A DNA stretch of 64,000 nt from Paraglaciecola sp. T6c. Lineage in GTDB: Bacteria; Pseudomonadota; Gammaproteobacteria; Enterobacterales; Alteromonadaceae. Positions 9,257 to 18,101 of this stretch are shown in pieces (position 1 is the stretch's first letter; the number at the start of each line of letters is the position of its first letter). Below the pieces are notes generated by a model. That model ran no database searches. It was given only the letters and a program-made list of their open reading frames with translations, and had not been told where the DNA came from. Location: NCBI RefSeq assembly GCF_000014225.1, contig NC_008228.1:1488001-1552000 (forward strand), read 5' to 3'. The translations under genes and the position numbers were made by a program.

Positions 9257-9403
9257 GATACGGTCCTTTATTCAATTGGATGACGATTTAATTACACGGA
9301 TATACTCTTAAGGTTCATCTAATTAAAGCCTGATGACAAATAACTAATTCCGGTAAGAATTAATTATTTATCATAAGCTTAGAAAAGAGTTTACGAATGA
9401 CGC

Positions 9404-10195
9404 TTAATGATTAATGACGCGCTCTATTTCCTCATCGTCCCGCAGGGTAAGAATTTCGACCCCGGTTTCGGTCACTAATAAGGTGTGCTCCCATTGAGCG
9501 CTAAGGCTGCGATCTTTAGTGACGACGGTCCAGTCATCAGGCAACACTTTAGAGTAACGTTTACCTGCATTGACCATGGGTTCGATGGTAAAACACATGC
9601 CGGCCTCCAATACCTCACCTGTGTTTGGGCGACCATAGTGAACGACCTGAGGCTCTTCATGGAAGTTAGCGCCGATACCATGGCCACAGTATTCACGTAC
9701 AATTGAATAGTTATGGCCTTCAGCATGTTGCTGTATGGCGTGCCCAATGTCGCCTAAACGCACTCCCGGCTTTACCATCTTAATGCCGATATAAAGGGCT
9801 TCTTGGGTGACGCGGATTAGGCGTTCAGTCATAATGCTTGGTTTGCCAACCACAAACATTTTTGACGTGTCGCCGTGGTAACCGTCTTTTATAACGGTGA
9901 CGTCAATATTTACACTGTCGCCGTCTTTTAATTTTTTGTCGGCCGGAATACCGTGGCAGATAACATGATTAACAGAGGTACAGATAGACTTAGGAAACGG
10001 CGGATTACCGTAATTCAACGGGGCAGGGATAGCCTGCTGTTCATTAACGATGTAATCATGACAAATTTGGTTCAGTTCTTCTGTGGTCACGCCTTTTTTG
10101 ACGTGAGGACCAATCATTTGTAATACATCTGCTGCGAGTCGCCCGGCAACGCGCATTTTTTCAATTTCTTGTGCGGTTTTGATAGTAGCTGGCAA
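9404..10195 (-). CDS. map: Type I methionine aminopeptidase
   Basis: Map removes the initiator methionine from nascent proteins. The metal ligands of the pita-bread fold are visible: Asp in NIDVTV, Asp in HGDTSKMF, His in CGHGIG, Glu in FTIEPM and Glu in QWEHTLL. The length of 263 residues equals the E. coli type. The start codon is TTG, preceded by AGGA; the protein then reads PATIKTAQEIEKMRVAGR, aligning with E. coli Map from its first residues. It is divergent from rpsB across about 310 bases, as in many relatives. Confidence 0.96.
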   Translation of the reverse strand: MPATIKTAQEIEKMRVAGRLAADVLQMIGPHVKKGVTTEELNQICHDYIVNEQQAIPAPLNYGNPPFPKSICTSVNHVICHGIPADKKLKDGDSVNIDVTVIKDGYHGDTSKMFVVGKPSIMTERLIRVTQEALYIGIKMVKPGVRLGDIGHAIQQHAEGHNYSIVREYCGHGIGANFHEEPQVVHYGRPNTGEVLEAGMCFTIEPMVNAGKRYSKVLPDDWTVVTKDRSLSAQWEHTLLVTETGVEILTLRDDEEIERVINH

Positions 10196-10369
10196 AGCAA
10201 TGTCCTAATTTTTTCGGGTCTTAATAAATGTGGTTATATCTTAACTTTTCAAGGCGCTGGTGTATAGCGCCTATACCTAAACTTGAATTTCCCTCATTCT
10301 CGTGATATAAAGCGCCCCGCTGAAACAACTGTTCATTGATATGTTCTTCTGAACTTGTCATAAAACGGT

Positions 10370-10506
10370 TATTTACAGCGACTAACTTATATTTAATAAC
10401 ACACATACATCGACACAGTTTTCGGGGTGTTTGTGCAAGATTCGTCTGCACAGATCGAGACCTGGGATGTATGGAGGCCTAACCCCATATTAAGGAAACT
10501 AATATA
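10370..10506 (+). promoter_or_regulatory. rpsB promoter region and structured 5' leader
   Basis: A possible promoter lies near 10370-10397 (TTTACA and a TAATAA-like -10). The leader contains a hairpin with stem TGTGCA (10432-10437) and TGCACA (10447-10452). A second potential stem pairs TGGG (10463-10466) with CCCA (10483-10486). Gammaproteobacterial rpsB leaders are known to mediate autogenous control by ribosomal protein S2; the hairpins are consistent with that. The -35/-10 assignment is weak. The rest of the 10196-10370 interval holds nothing I can name. Confidence 0.5.
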
Positions 10507-11238
10507 ATGGCAAATGTATCAATGCGCGATATGCTTCAAGCAGGCGTTCACTTCGGTCACCAAACTCGTTACTGGAACCCAAAAATGAAACCTTTCATCT
10601 TTGGCGCTCGTAACAAAGTTCACATCATCAACTTAGAAAAAACGGTTCCGTTATTCAACAATGCGTTGAATTACATCGGCAGCGTTGCTTCAAAGAAAGG
10701 TAAAATCCTTTTTGTTGGTACTAAACGTGCAGCAAGTGATTCAGTTCGTGACGCAGCAGTTAAATGTGACCAGTTCTACGTTAACAAACGTTGGTTGGGC
10801 GGCATGTTGACTAACTGGAAAACAGTTCGTCAATCAATCAAGCGCTTGAAAGATCTAGAGCAACAAAGCCAAGACGGTACGTTCGACAAAATCACTAAGA
10901 AAGAAGTGCTTATGTTACAACGCGAAATGGCTAAGCTAGAAAACAGCTTGGGCGGGATCAAAAACATGGGCGGTCTTCCTGATTGTCTTTTCGTTGTTGA
11001 TGCTGATCACGAGCACATTGCGATTACCGAAGCGCGTAACCTTGGTATTCCAGTTGTTTCTATCGTCGACACAAACTCAAACCCAGATGGTGTTGATTAC
11101 ATCATTCCTGGTAACGATGATGCGATCCGTGCAGTTCAACTTTACTTGAACTCTGCTGCTGACGCCGTTATCGAAGGTCGTGAGAAGAACATTGAAGTAC
11201 AGGCTGAAGAAGGTGAGTTTGTTGAAGCTGCTGAGTAA
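10507..11238 (+). CDS. rpsB: 30S ribosomal protein S2
   Basis: S2 is a late-assembling protein of the small ribosomal subunit, needed for S1 binding. The sequence begins with the typical [22 protein letters not shown] and contains [10 protein letters not shown] and [16 protein letters not shown]. The length of 243 residues matches E. coli (241). AAGGAAA precedes the ATG. The acidic C-terminal tail is common. It is followed by an attenuator hairpin and tsf, the conserved rpsB-tsf pair. Confidence 0.98.
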   Translation: MANVSMRDMLQAGVHFGHQTRYWNPKMKPFIFGARNKVHIINLEKTVPLFNNALNYIGSVASKKGKILFVGTKRAASDSVRDAAVKCDQFYVNKRWLGGMLTNWKTVRQSIKRLKDLEQQSQDGTFDKITKKEVLMLQREMAKLENSLGGIKNMGGLPDCLFVVDADHEHIAITEARNLGIPVVSIVDTNSNPDGVDYIIPGNDDAIRAVQLYLNSAADAVIEGREKNIEVQAEEGEFVEAAE

Positions 11239-11305
11239 TCAGCCCCTTTAATATTCCTATTGAGTCAGTCTGTTAATGCACAAATGTGCATGACACGAAA
11301 ATCTA

Positions 11306-11330
11306 ACAGGGGCTAATGCCCCTGTTTTTT
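11306..11330 (+). terminator. Terminator/attenuator between rpsB and tsf
   Basis: ACAGGGGC pairs perfectly with GCCCCTGT around the loop TAAT and is followed by six T. It would lower tsf expression relative to rpsB, as the intergenic attenuator does in E. coli. Confidence 0.88.
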
Positions 11331-11370
11331 AATCCTAATTTAAGTACATTATATTGCTGAGGAAACGACA

Positions 11371-12243
11371 ATGGCAGTGACAGCAGCCCTAGTTAAAGAA
11401 TTACGCGAGCGTACCGCTGCAGGTATGTTGGATTGTAAAAATGCACTAGTTGAAGCTAACGGTGACATCGAGCTAGCAATCGAAAACATGCGTAAAAATG
11501 GCCAAGCAAAAGCGGCTAAAAAAGCAGGTCGTATCGCCGCTGAAGGCGTTATCTTGACCAAAGTTGCTAACGGTGTAGCAACAATGATCGAATTGAACAG
11601 TGAAACAGATTTCGTTGCTCGTGACGAAGGTTTCATCGCATTCGGTAGCAAATTGATCGAAGTGGCGTCTGCTAACAAAATCAATGACATTGAAACGTTG
11701 AACGATTCAGTGGTTGACGGCGTTAAAGTAAGTGACGCACGTGACACTTTGGTTGCTAAAATTGGCGAAAACATTTCTCCACGTCGTGTTATTTCTGTTG
11801 AAGGTGATAACCTTGGCGCATACGTACACGGCGGCCGCATCGGCGTTATCGCTATCCTTCAAGGTGGCGACGAAGAGCTTGCAAAAGACATCGCTATGCA
11901 CGTTGCAGCAGCTAACCCTCAGTTTGTTAAGCCAACTGATGTACCAGCTGAAGTTGTTGCTAAAGAAAAAGAAATTCAACTTGATATCGCTATGCAGTCA
12001 GGCAAGCCTGCTGACATCGCTGAGAAGATGGTTTCTGGTCGCATGAACAAGTTCACTTCTGAAGTAAGCCTAACAGGTCAAGCTTTCATTAAAGATCCTT
12101 CAACGTCTGTAGCACAATTGCTTAAAGCGAAAAATGCTGACGTTATCAACTTCGTACGTTTCGAAGTAGGTGAAGGTATTGAGAAGAAAGAAGAAGACTT
12201 TGCTGCTGAAGTAGCTGCACAAATGGCCGCTGCTAAGAAATAA
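11371..12243 (+). CDS. tsf: Translation elongation factor Ts
   Basis: EF-Ts is the guanine-nucleotide exchange factor for EF-Tu. The N-terminal UBA-like domain contains [16 protein letters not shown], and the core includes the TDFVARDE segment that contacts EF-Tu. The length of 290 residues is typical (283 in E. coli). A GAGGAAA ribosome-binding site precedes the ATG. It is downstream of rpsB and ends in a strong terminator. Confidence 0.98.
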   Translation: MAVTAALVKELRERTAAGMLDCKNALVEANGDIELAIENMRKNGQAKAAKKAGRIAAEGVILTKVANGVATMIELNSETDFVARDEGFIAFGSKLIEVASANKINDIETLNDSVVDGVKVSDARDTLVAKIGENISPRRVISVEGDNLGAYVHGGRIGVIAILQGGDEELAKDIAMHVAAANPQFVKPTDVPAEVVAKEKEIQLDIAMQSGKPADIAEKMVSGRMNKFTSEVSLTGQAFIKDPSTSVAQLLKAKNADVINFVRFEVGEGIEKKEEDFAAEVAAQMAAAKK

Positions 12244-12288
12244 TTGCGCCATTTGCTTTTGCGAAAAGCTAATGTCATATAAACTATT

Positions 12289-12314
12289 GGCACCTCAAAT
12301 TGAGGTGCCTTTTT
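12289..12314 (+). terminator. Rho-independent terminator after tsf
   Basis: GGCACCTCA pairs with TGAGGTGCC around AAT and is followed by five T. It separates rpsB-tsf from pyrH, which must have its own promoter in 12315-12510. Confidence 0.93.
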
Positions 12315-12510
12315 ATATGTGGACCAAGCTGTATAACGGCACGTACTGTAAAATTCAGTACATTTAGGTTCTTAACGCCTAAGTTTAGCGCTAAGTGTTG
12401 AACTATGTGCGCACAAAAGCAACTTAGGTAATGCCTGTACGCTAAGACGTACATTGTTATACCGAGAGTTATTGACCCCCATTATTCGTTAAATAAGGAA
12501 CAGCCTGCCG

Positions 12511-13254
12511 ATGAGTACAACACCTAAACATGCCTATCGTAGAATATTGCTAAAGCTAAGTGGCGAAGCCTTAATGGGCGAAGAAGGCTTTGGAATTGAT
12601 CCAAAAGTTCTTGAGCGTATGGCGCAAGAAATAAAAGAATTGGTTGAACTGGGTATTGAAGTTGGCTTAGTCATAGGCGGCGGTAACCTATTCCGCGGTG
12701 AAGGTTTAGCAAAAGCAGGCATGAATCGTGTTGTTGGCGATCACATGGGTATGCTCGCGACAGTTATGAACGGTCTAGCCATGCGTGATGCGCTACATCG
12801 TGCATTTGTTAATGCCCGTCTAATGTCAGCCATTCCACTTAATGGCGTATGTGATGCCTATAACTGGGCTGAAGCTATTAGTTTATTAAAATCTGGTCGC
12901 GTGGTTATTTTTGCTGCAGGTACGGGCAACCCGTTCTTCACAACTGACTCAGCCGCGTGTTTGCGTGGTATTGAAATAGAAGCCGATGCTGTGCTTAAGG
13001 GCACTAAAGTAGACGGTGTATATGATTCAGATCCTGCGAAAAATCCAGATGCCGTGTTATACAAAAAACTGTCTTACTCTGAAGTATTAGACAAAGAATT
13101 AAAAGTGATGGACTTGGCGGCATTTACGCTAGCCCGAGATCACAATATCCCTATTCGCGTTTTTAATATGAATACCCCAGGATGCTTACGCGCAGTTGTG
13201 CTTGGTGAAGATGTTGGTACCGTAATTTGCCATCCAGAAAAACAAGATAATTAA
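12511..13254 (+). CDS. pyrH: UMP kinase
   Basis: PyrH phosphorylates UMP to UDP in pyrimidine synthesis. It shows the amino-acid-kinase fold features: [13 protein letters not shown] near the N-terminus, [10 protein letters not shown], and [17 protein letters not shown]. The length of 247 residues matches E. coli (241). AAGGAA precedes the start by about 11 bases. It lies 15 bases before frr, so the two are very likely co-transcribed. Confidence 0.97.
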   Translation: MSTTPKHAYRRILLKLSGEALMGEEGFGIDPKVLERMAQEIKELVELGIEVGLVIGGGNLFRGEGLAKAGMNRVVGDHMGMLATVMNGLAMRDALHRAFVNARLMSAIPLNGVCDAYNWAEAISLLKSGRVVIFAAGTGNPFFTTDSAACLRGIEIEADAVLKGTKVDGVYDSDPAKNPDAVLYKKLSYSEVLDKELKVMDLAAFTLARDHNIPIRVFNMNTPGCLRAVVLGEDVGTVICHPEKQDN

Positions 13255-13269
13255 TTAGGAAGACATTTT

Positions 13270-13827
13270 ATGATTGATGAAATCAATGTAGACGCGCGTC
13301 AGCGCATGGAAAAAAGCGTGCTTGCGTTACGTGGTCAATTTACCAAAATTCGCACCGGTCGTGCCCATCCTAGCTTATTAGATAGCATAATGGTGCCATA
13401 TTACGGCGCACCGACGCCGTTAAAGCAATTGGCTAACGTGATAGCTGAAGACTCTCGCACACTTGCCTTAACTGTGTTTGACAAAAGCGCAGCACAAGCC
13501 GTTGAAAAAGCAATTATGCAGTCAGATTTGGGGTTAAACCCAATGAGTGCAGGTACGGTTATCCGTATTCCTATGCCCGCATTGACAGAAGAGCGCCGGA
13601 AAGATTTGATCCGCGTCGTACGTAATGAGGCTGAAGGCGGCCGTGTCGCTGTGCGTAATATTCGTCGTGACGCCAATGGCGATATCAAAGAGTTATTGAA
13701 AGAAAAAGAAATCAGCGAAGATGATGCTCACCGCGGTGAAGACGCTATTCAAAAGCTGACTGATGAATTCGTAAAACAAATCGATGACATCTTAGCAGCG
13801 AAAGAAACAGAGTTAATGGAAGTATAG
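13270..13827 (+). CDS. frr: Ribosome recycling factor
   Basis: RRF acts with EF-G to split post-termination ribosomes. The 185-residue protein is the standard length. It carries the family signatures [13 protein letters not shown] and [15 protein letters not shown] plus the C-terminal three-helix bundle residues. An AGGAAG ribosome-binding site precedes the ATG. It sits between pyrH and uppS, the conserved order. Confidence 0.98.
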   Translation: MIDEINVDARQRMEKSVLALRGQFTKIRTGRAHPSLLDSIMVPYYGAPTPLKQLANVIAEDSRTLALTVFDKSAAQAVEKAIMQSDLGLNPMSAGTVIRIPMPALTEERRKDLIRVVRNEAEGGRVAVRNIRRDANGDIKELLKEKEISEDDAHRGEDAIQKLTDEFVKQIDDILAAKETELMEV

Positions 13828-13841
13828 TGGTTGCCTGATAA

Positions 13842-14582
13842 ATGAATTCAGAATCACAATCGACCAGTAAACTCGTGCCCCAGCACGTTGCAATCATTAT
13901 GGATGGCAACGGTCGCTGGGCCAAAAAGAAAGGCAAAATACGAACATTCGGGCATCGTGCTGGTGTTAAAGGTGTTCGTGCTTCTGTGTCTTTTTCCCTT
14001 AAAAACAACATCAAAGTTTTAACCTTATTTGCCTTTAGTAGTGAAAACTGGAATCGCCCTCAAGAAGAAGTGGGGGTACTAATGGAACTGTTCAAAATGG
14101 TCTTGAGCAGTGAAGTTAAAAAACTGCACAAAAATAACGTTAAATTACGTGTTATTGGTGATACCAGTCGCTTCGACAAAAAGCTGGTTGCACAAATTCA
14201 AGATGCTGAGACATTAACTGAAAACAACGATGGTTTAATTCTCAACATTGCTGCGAATTACGGTGGTCGCTGGGATATTCTCAACGCAGCCAAGACGTTG
14301 GCTGAGCAGGTCAAAGAAGGCGCACTCGAATGTGAACAAATCGACGAAGCCATGCTCAACAGTTATACCTGTTGCGCTGACCTTCCAGAACTCGATTTAC
14401 TCATTCGTACCGGTGGTGAAACCCGTATTAGCAACTTTTTGCTATGGCAAGTTGCTTACGCAGAATTGTATTTTACCGATACCTACTGGCCGGATTTTAA
14501 CGAAGATGCTTTCCAACTTGCCATCGATAACTTTGCCGATAGGCAACGCCGCTACGGGATGACGGGCGAACAGGTCAGTTAA
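13842..14582 (+). CDS. uppS: Undecaprenyl diphosphate synthase
   Basis: UppS condenses isopentenyl diphosphate onto farnesyl diphosphate to make the C55 lipid carrier for peptidoglycan and LPS. The catalytic Asp lies in IMDGNGRWAKK near residue 22. The AFSSENWNRP and RTGGETRISNFLLWQ motifs are present. The length is 246 residues. The gene follows frr by 14 bases and precedes cdsA by 49. Confidence 0.97.
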   Translation: MNSESQSTSKLVPQHVAIIMDGNGRWAKKKGKIRTFGHRAGVKGVRASVSFSLKNNIKVLTLFAFSSENWNRPQEEVGVLMELFKMVLSSEVKKLHKNNVKLRVIGDTSRFDKKLVAQIQDAETLTENNDGLILNIAANYGGRWDILNAAKTLAEQVKEGALECEQIDEAMLNSYTCCADLPELDLLIRTGGETRISNFLLWQVAYAELYFTDTYWPDFNEDAFQLAIDNFADRQRRYGMTGEQVS

Positions 14583-14631
14583 TGACAGGTTCGTTTGCAG
14601 TTATCTCCACTTTCGCTTCTGAGGGCTCACA

Positions 14632-15495
14632 ATGTTGAAAGAACGTATTCTGACCGCACTGGTGTTAGCACCGCTGGTACTGTGTTCGATTTTATTTCTA
14701 CCTATGCTTGGTTTCGAAATAGCCATGATTGGCGTGCTTGGATTAGGTGCATGGGAATGGGCAAATATGTCTGGGTTTGTTACCCGCCAAACTAAAGCCA
14801 TATATACGCTTATAGTGGTGGCCATATGCAGCTATTTCACCTTTACCATAGACGTGGAAAATATCTGGTATCAAGGCCAGTTAAATAGCCTTTACCATTA
14901 TATTTTAGGTATCGCCGCCTTGTGGTGGTTCGTATCTTTGTTGATGATCATTGCCTATCCTCGTTTTAGTTCATTTTGGCGCACGCGTAGGGGGATTCAA
15001 GGGATATTCGGACTACTCACGCTAATACCAACTTGGGTCGCGATAGTCTCATTGCGAACCAGTTTGTATGACGTCGATAGCTTTTACGGCGCGTCACTCA
15101 TTTTTTACGTGTTGGGCATAGTATGGGCTGCCGATATTGGCGCATTCTTTGTTGGGGTTAAGTTTGGGCGCACTAAACTGCGCCCAAGAGTCTCTCCTGG
15201 CAAAACCTTTGAAGGCTTAATGGGAGGCGTTGGCGCTTCTTCACTTATTATTGCTTTTGCGGCACTTCACTATGCCGTTGACCCCAGCCGAATTTGGATC
15301 AACATTTTAATTGGCGGTTTGACGGTTGCGGTATCTGCATTAGGCGATTTAAACGAAAGTATGCTCAAACGCTGTGCGGGTATCAAAGACAGTGGAAACT
15401 TGTTACCGGGACACGGTGGTATTTTAGATCGCATTGACAGCTTAACGGCTGCATTTCCTGTTTTTGCCTTTTGCTATGTTTCGTGGATGGCTTAA
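14632..15495 (+). CDS. cdsA: Phosphatidate cytidylyltransferase (CDP-diglyceride synthase)
   Basis: CdsA makes CDP-diacylglycerol, the precursor of all phospholipids, in the inner membrane. The 287-residue protein has about eight hydrophobic segments. The family signature spans SPGKTFEGLMGG and GDLNESMLKR-AGIKDSGNLLPGHGG near the C-terminus. Its TAA stop overlaps the ATG of dxr by one base (TAATG), which points to translational coupling. Confidence 0.97.
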   Translation: MLKERILTALVLAPLVLCSILFLPMLGFEIAMIGVLGLGAWEWANMSGFVTRQTKAIYTLIVVAICSYFTFTIDVENIWYQGQLNSLYHYILGIAALWWFVSLLMIIAYPRFSSFWRTRRGIQGIFGLLTLIPTWVAIVSLRTSLYDVDSFYGASLIFYVLGIVWAADIGAFFVGVKFGRTKLRPRVSPGKTFEGLMGGVGASSLIIAFAALHYAVDPSRIWINILIGGLTVAVSALGDLNESMLKRCAGIKDSGNLLPGHGGILDRIDSLTAAFPVFAFCYVSWMA

Positions 15496-16688
15496 TGCAA
15501 AATATTTGTATATTAGGCGCAACAGGCTCTATTGGACAAAGCACTATTGATGTGGTGTTGCGCCACCCTGGTTTGTATCAGGTTTATGCGTTAACAGCTC
15601 ATAGCCAAATAGATAAGCTCCTTGAGCAAGCCAAACTGTGCCAACCTAAGTATCTTGTGTTATCCGACAGCACTCGTTATCAAAATGCCAAACAAGCGTT
15701 ACTCGCCAGTGGAATAAAAACAGAGCTTCTGTCAGGCGCGCAAGCGTTAGCTGATGTTGCCAGCGCTGATGAGGTTGATGTAGTGATGGCCGCTATTGTC
15801 GGTGGTGCGGGTTTATTACCAACTATCGCGGCGGTTAAAGCGGGCAAGAAGGTACTATTGGCCAACAAAGAATCGTTGGTGATGTCAGGCGAGTTATTCA
15901 TTAATGCAGCTAAAGAGCATGGCGCGACGATATTGCCCATTGACAGTGAACACAACGCTATATTTCAGTGCTTGCCTCATGACTTTCAATACGGTGATTT
16001 GGCGGCCTCCGGGATCAGCAGTATCTTATTAACCGGCTCGGGAGGGCCGTTTCGGGAAACGCCATTAAATCGTTTATCTGAGATGACACCTGCTCAAGCA
16101 TGTGCTCACCCTAATTGGGATATGGGGCAAAAGATATCGGTCGATTCCGCCACTATGATGAATAAAGGCTTGGAGTTTATTGAAGCGCGTTGGTTATTTG
16201 GCTTGCAAACGAGTGATATCAAAGTGGTATTACATCCTCAGAGTATTATTCATTCCATGGTGCAGTATTGCGACGGTTCAGTGTTAGCCCAAATGGGCAA
16301 CCCAGATATGCGCACGCCGATTGCCCATGGCTTAGCGTTTCCAAAACGCATTGATTCTGGGGTTAAACCTCTGGACTTCCAAAACGTGAGCAATTTTAGT
16401 TTCGACGAACCTGAGCCACAACGCTATCCCAATTTATATTTGGCAATAGAAGCATCTGATGCAGGCCAATATGCTACAACCGCATTAAATGCAGCGAATG
16501 AAGTGGCAGTGGCAGCTTTCTTATCTGGCCAAATTGGATTTAGCCAAATAGCCCAAGTCAATCAACAATGCGTAGCAAAAATGCAGGGGTGTCAGCTCGA
16601 TGACATCAATGCCATTGTTGAGTGGGATAAGGAATGTCGTCGTCAGGCACAACAAATTATTTCATCTTACTCAAGAGAGGCGCGCTAA
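15495..16688 (+). CDS. dxr: 1-deoxy-D-xylulose 5-phosphate reductoisomerase
   Basis: Dxr makes 2-C-methyl-D-erythritol 4-phosphate, the committed step of the MEP isoprenoid pathway. The NADPH-binding motif ILGATGSIGQST is at residues 5-16, and the metal-site motif IDSEHNAIFQ is present. The GSGGPFRE and LHPQSIIHSMV segments are also typical. The start was set at the ATG overlapping the cdsA stop, giving 397 residues; upstream in-frame codons lie within cdsA. Its own stop overlaps the rseP start by one base. Confidence 0.96.
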   Translation: MQNICILGATGSIGQSTIDVVLRHPGLYQVYALTAHSQIDKLLEQAKLCQPKYLVLSDSTRYQNAKQALLASGIKTELLSGAQALADVASADEVDVVMAAIVGGAGLLPTIAAVKAGKKVLLANKESLVMSGELFINAAKEHGATILPIDSEHNAIFQCLPHDFQYGDLAASGISSILLTGSGGPFRETPLNRLSEMTPAQACAHPNWDMGQKISVDSATMMNKGLEFIEARWLFGLQTSDIKVVLHPQSIIHSMVQYCDGSVLAQMGNPDMRTPIAHGLAFPKRIDSGVKPLDFQNVSNFSFDEPEPQRYPNLYLAIEASDAGQYATTALNAANEVAVAAFLSGQIGFSQIAQVNQQCVAKMQGCQLDDINAIVEWDKECRRQAQQIISSYSREAR

Positions 16689-18040
16689 TGTTAGGCTTTT
16701 TATGGAGTTTAGCGTCGTTCGTTATTGCGCTGGGTATTTTGGTCGCTGTGCACGAGTGGGGACACTTCTGGGTGGCAAGGCGCTGCGGAGTCAAAGTCGA
16801 GCGTTTTTCCGTCGGTTTCGGTAAAGCGCTTTGGCGTCGCACGGATAAGCTAGGCACTGAATACGTTATTGCTGCCATACCATTAGGTGGTTACGTAAAA
16901 ATGCTCGACGAGCGAGTAGACGACGTAGCAGAAGAAGATTTGCCTCACGCTTTTAATCGTCAGCACGTACTCAAGCGAATTGCTATTATCGCTGCTGGCC
17001 CGTTAACCAACTTCATTTTCGCCATATTTGCTTTATTTGTGATGTATCTTATCGGCGTTCAAACTATCAAGCCGATGCTAGGCGAAATAAAGCCAGACAG
17101 TATCGCCAGCCAAGCTGGATTGCTAGAGGGCTCTATCATCAAGCGAGTGGGAGAGCGAGACACCATCGATTGGCAAGCGGTGAATCTAGAGCTGATTTCA
17201 TATATTGGCAATGATACTCTGCCACTCACTATTACATTGCCAAATAGTCCAGTTGAACAAACTAAAGTGTTAAATTTGAGCACTTGGCAATTTGATCCGG
17301 ACAAAGACTCCGCAATCGAAAGTTTAGGTTTGTCTGTGTATCGGCCAGAAGTCTTGAGTATCGTTGGTTTGGTGGCTGAAAAGTCTGCTGCTGAGCAACT
17401 TGGTTTAAAGGTTGGCGATAAAATTCAGCAGGTAGATGGAACTACCATGGCAAATTGGGAACAAATAGTCAGTTATGTTGCAAAGCGTCCCAATGCTGAT
17501 GTTGTTATTGAGGTGCTAAGAGACGAGCAGGTTGTGAGGTTGAGCGGCTTGTTGGGCTCGCGCCAAGATGGTGAAAATGAGATTGGTTACTTGGGTGTCA
17601 GCCCAACGTTAGCACCATGGCCGAAAGGGGTTTTATTCACTCACCAATACGGTCTGATTGATGCTGTTGCCCAAGCGAGCGACAAAACATGGCGTCTGAT
17701 GACGCTTAGCGTCGAAATGCTAGGAAAGTTAATTACAGGTGATGTGTCGGTTAAAAACCTCAGTGGACCGATTTCCATTGCCCAGGGTGCTGGGATGAGT
17801 GCGAGTTCAGGAATAGTGTATTTTCTGAGCTTTTTAGCGTTAATTAGCGTCAATTTGGGAATTATTAACCTTTTACCCATTCCGGTGCTTGATGGTGGAC
17901 ACTTACTCTATTACTTTATAGAGCTTTTACGTGGTCGACCCGTTCCGGACTCTATACAAGAGATTGGTTTTAAAATAGGTGGCTTATTATTACTCCTGTT
18001 TATGAGTATCGCCATCATTAACGACATTACGCGTTTATAA
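16688..18040 (+). CDS. rseP: Site-2 protease RseP
   Basis: RseP is the inner-membrane zinc metalloprotease that cuts RseA inside the membrane to release sigma-E. The HEXXH motif is VHEWGH at residues 21-26 in the first membrane segment. Two PDZ domains follow in the periplasm (about 115-200 and 215-300). The second metal-binding motif is PVLDGGHLLYY near residue 400. The ATG at 16688 overlaps the dxr stop and gives 450 residues, equal to E. coli. It precedes bamA, the conserved order. Confidence 0.96.
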   Translation: MLGFLWSLASFVIALGILVAVHEWGHFWVARRCGVKVERFSVGFGKALWRRTDKLGTEYVIAAIPLGGYVKMLDERVDDVAEEDLPHAFNRQHVLKRIAIIAAGPLTNFIFAIFALFVMYLIGVQTIKPMLGEIKPDSIASQAGLLEGSIIKRVGERDTIDWQAVNLELISYIGNDTLPLTITLPNSPVEQTKVLNLSTWQFDPDKDSAIESLGLSVYRPEVLSIVGLVAEKSAAEQLGLKVGDKIQQVDGTTMANWEQIVSYVAKRPNADVVIEVLRDEQVVRLSGLLGSRQDGENEIGYLGVSPTLAPWPKGVLFTHQYGLIDAVAQASDKTWRLMTLSVEMLGKLITGDVSVKNLSGPISIAQGAGMSASSGIVYFLSFLALISVNLGIINLLPIPVLDGGHLLYYFIELLRGRPVPDSIQEIGFKIGGLLLLLFMSIAIINDITRL

Positions 18041-18101
18041 TTTTTATCGGCCAAATTGGTCAAAGCACAAACATATGTGCGCTTAGGAAGAATGGTAATA
18101 A

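Noticed and set aside
10221-10451. Minus-strand frame of 76 codons in the rpsB upstream region
   Set aside because: It overlaps the rpsB promoter and structured leader, has no good ribosome-binding site and encodes no recognisable protein.
12343-12361. GTACTG...CAGTAC inverted repeat upstream of pyrH, at first like a LexA box
   Set aside because: The spacer between CTG and CAG is 7 bases, not 10, and the genes nearby are not SOS genes. It may still be an operator of unknown kind.
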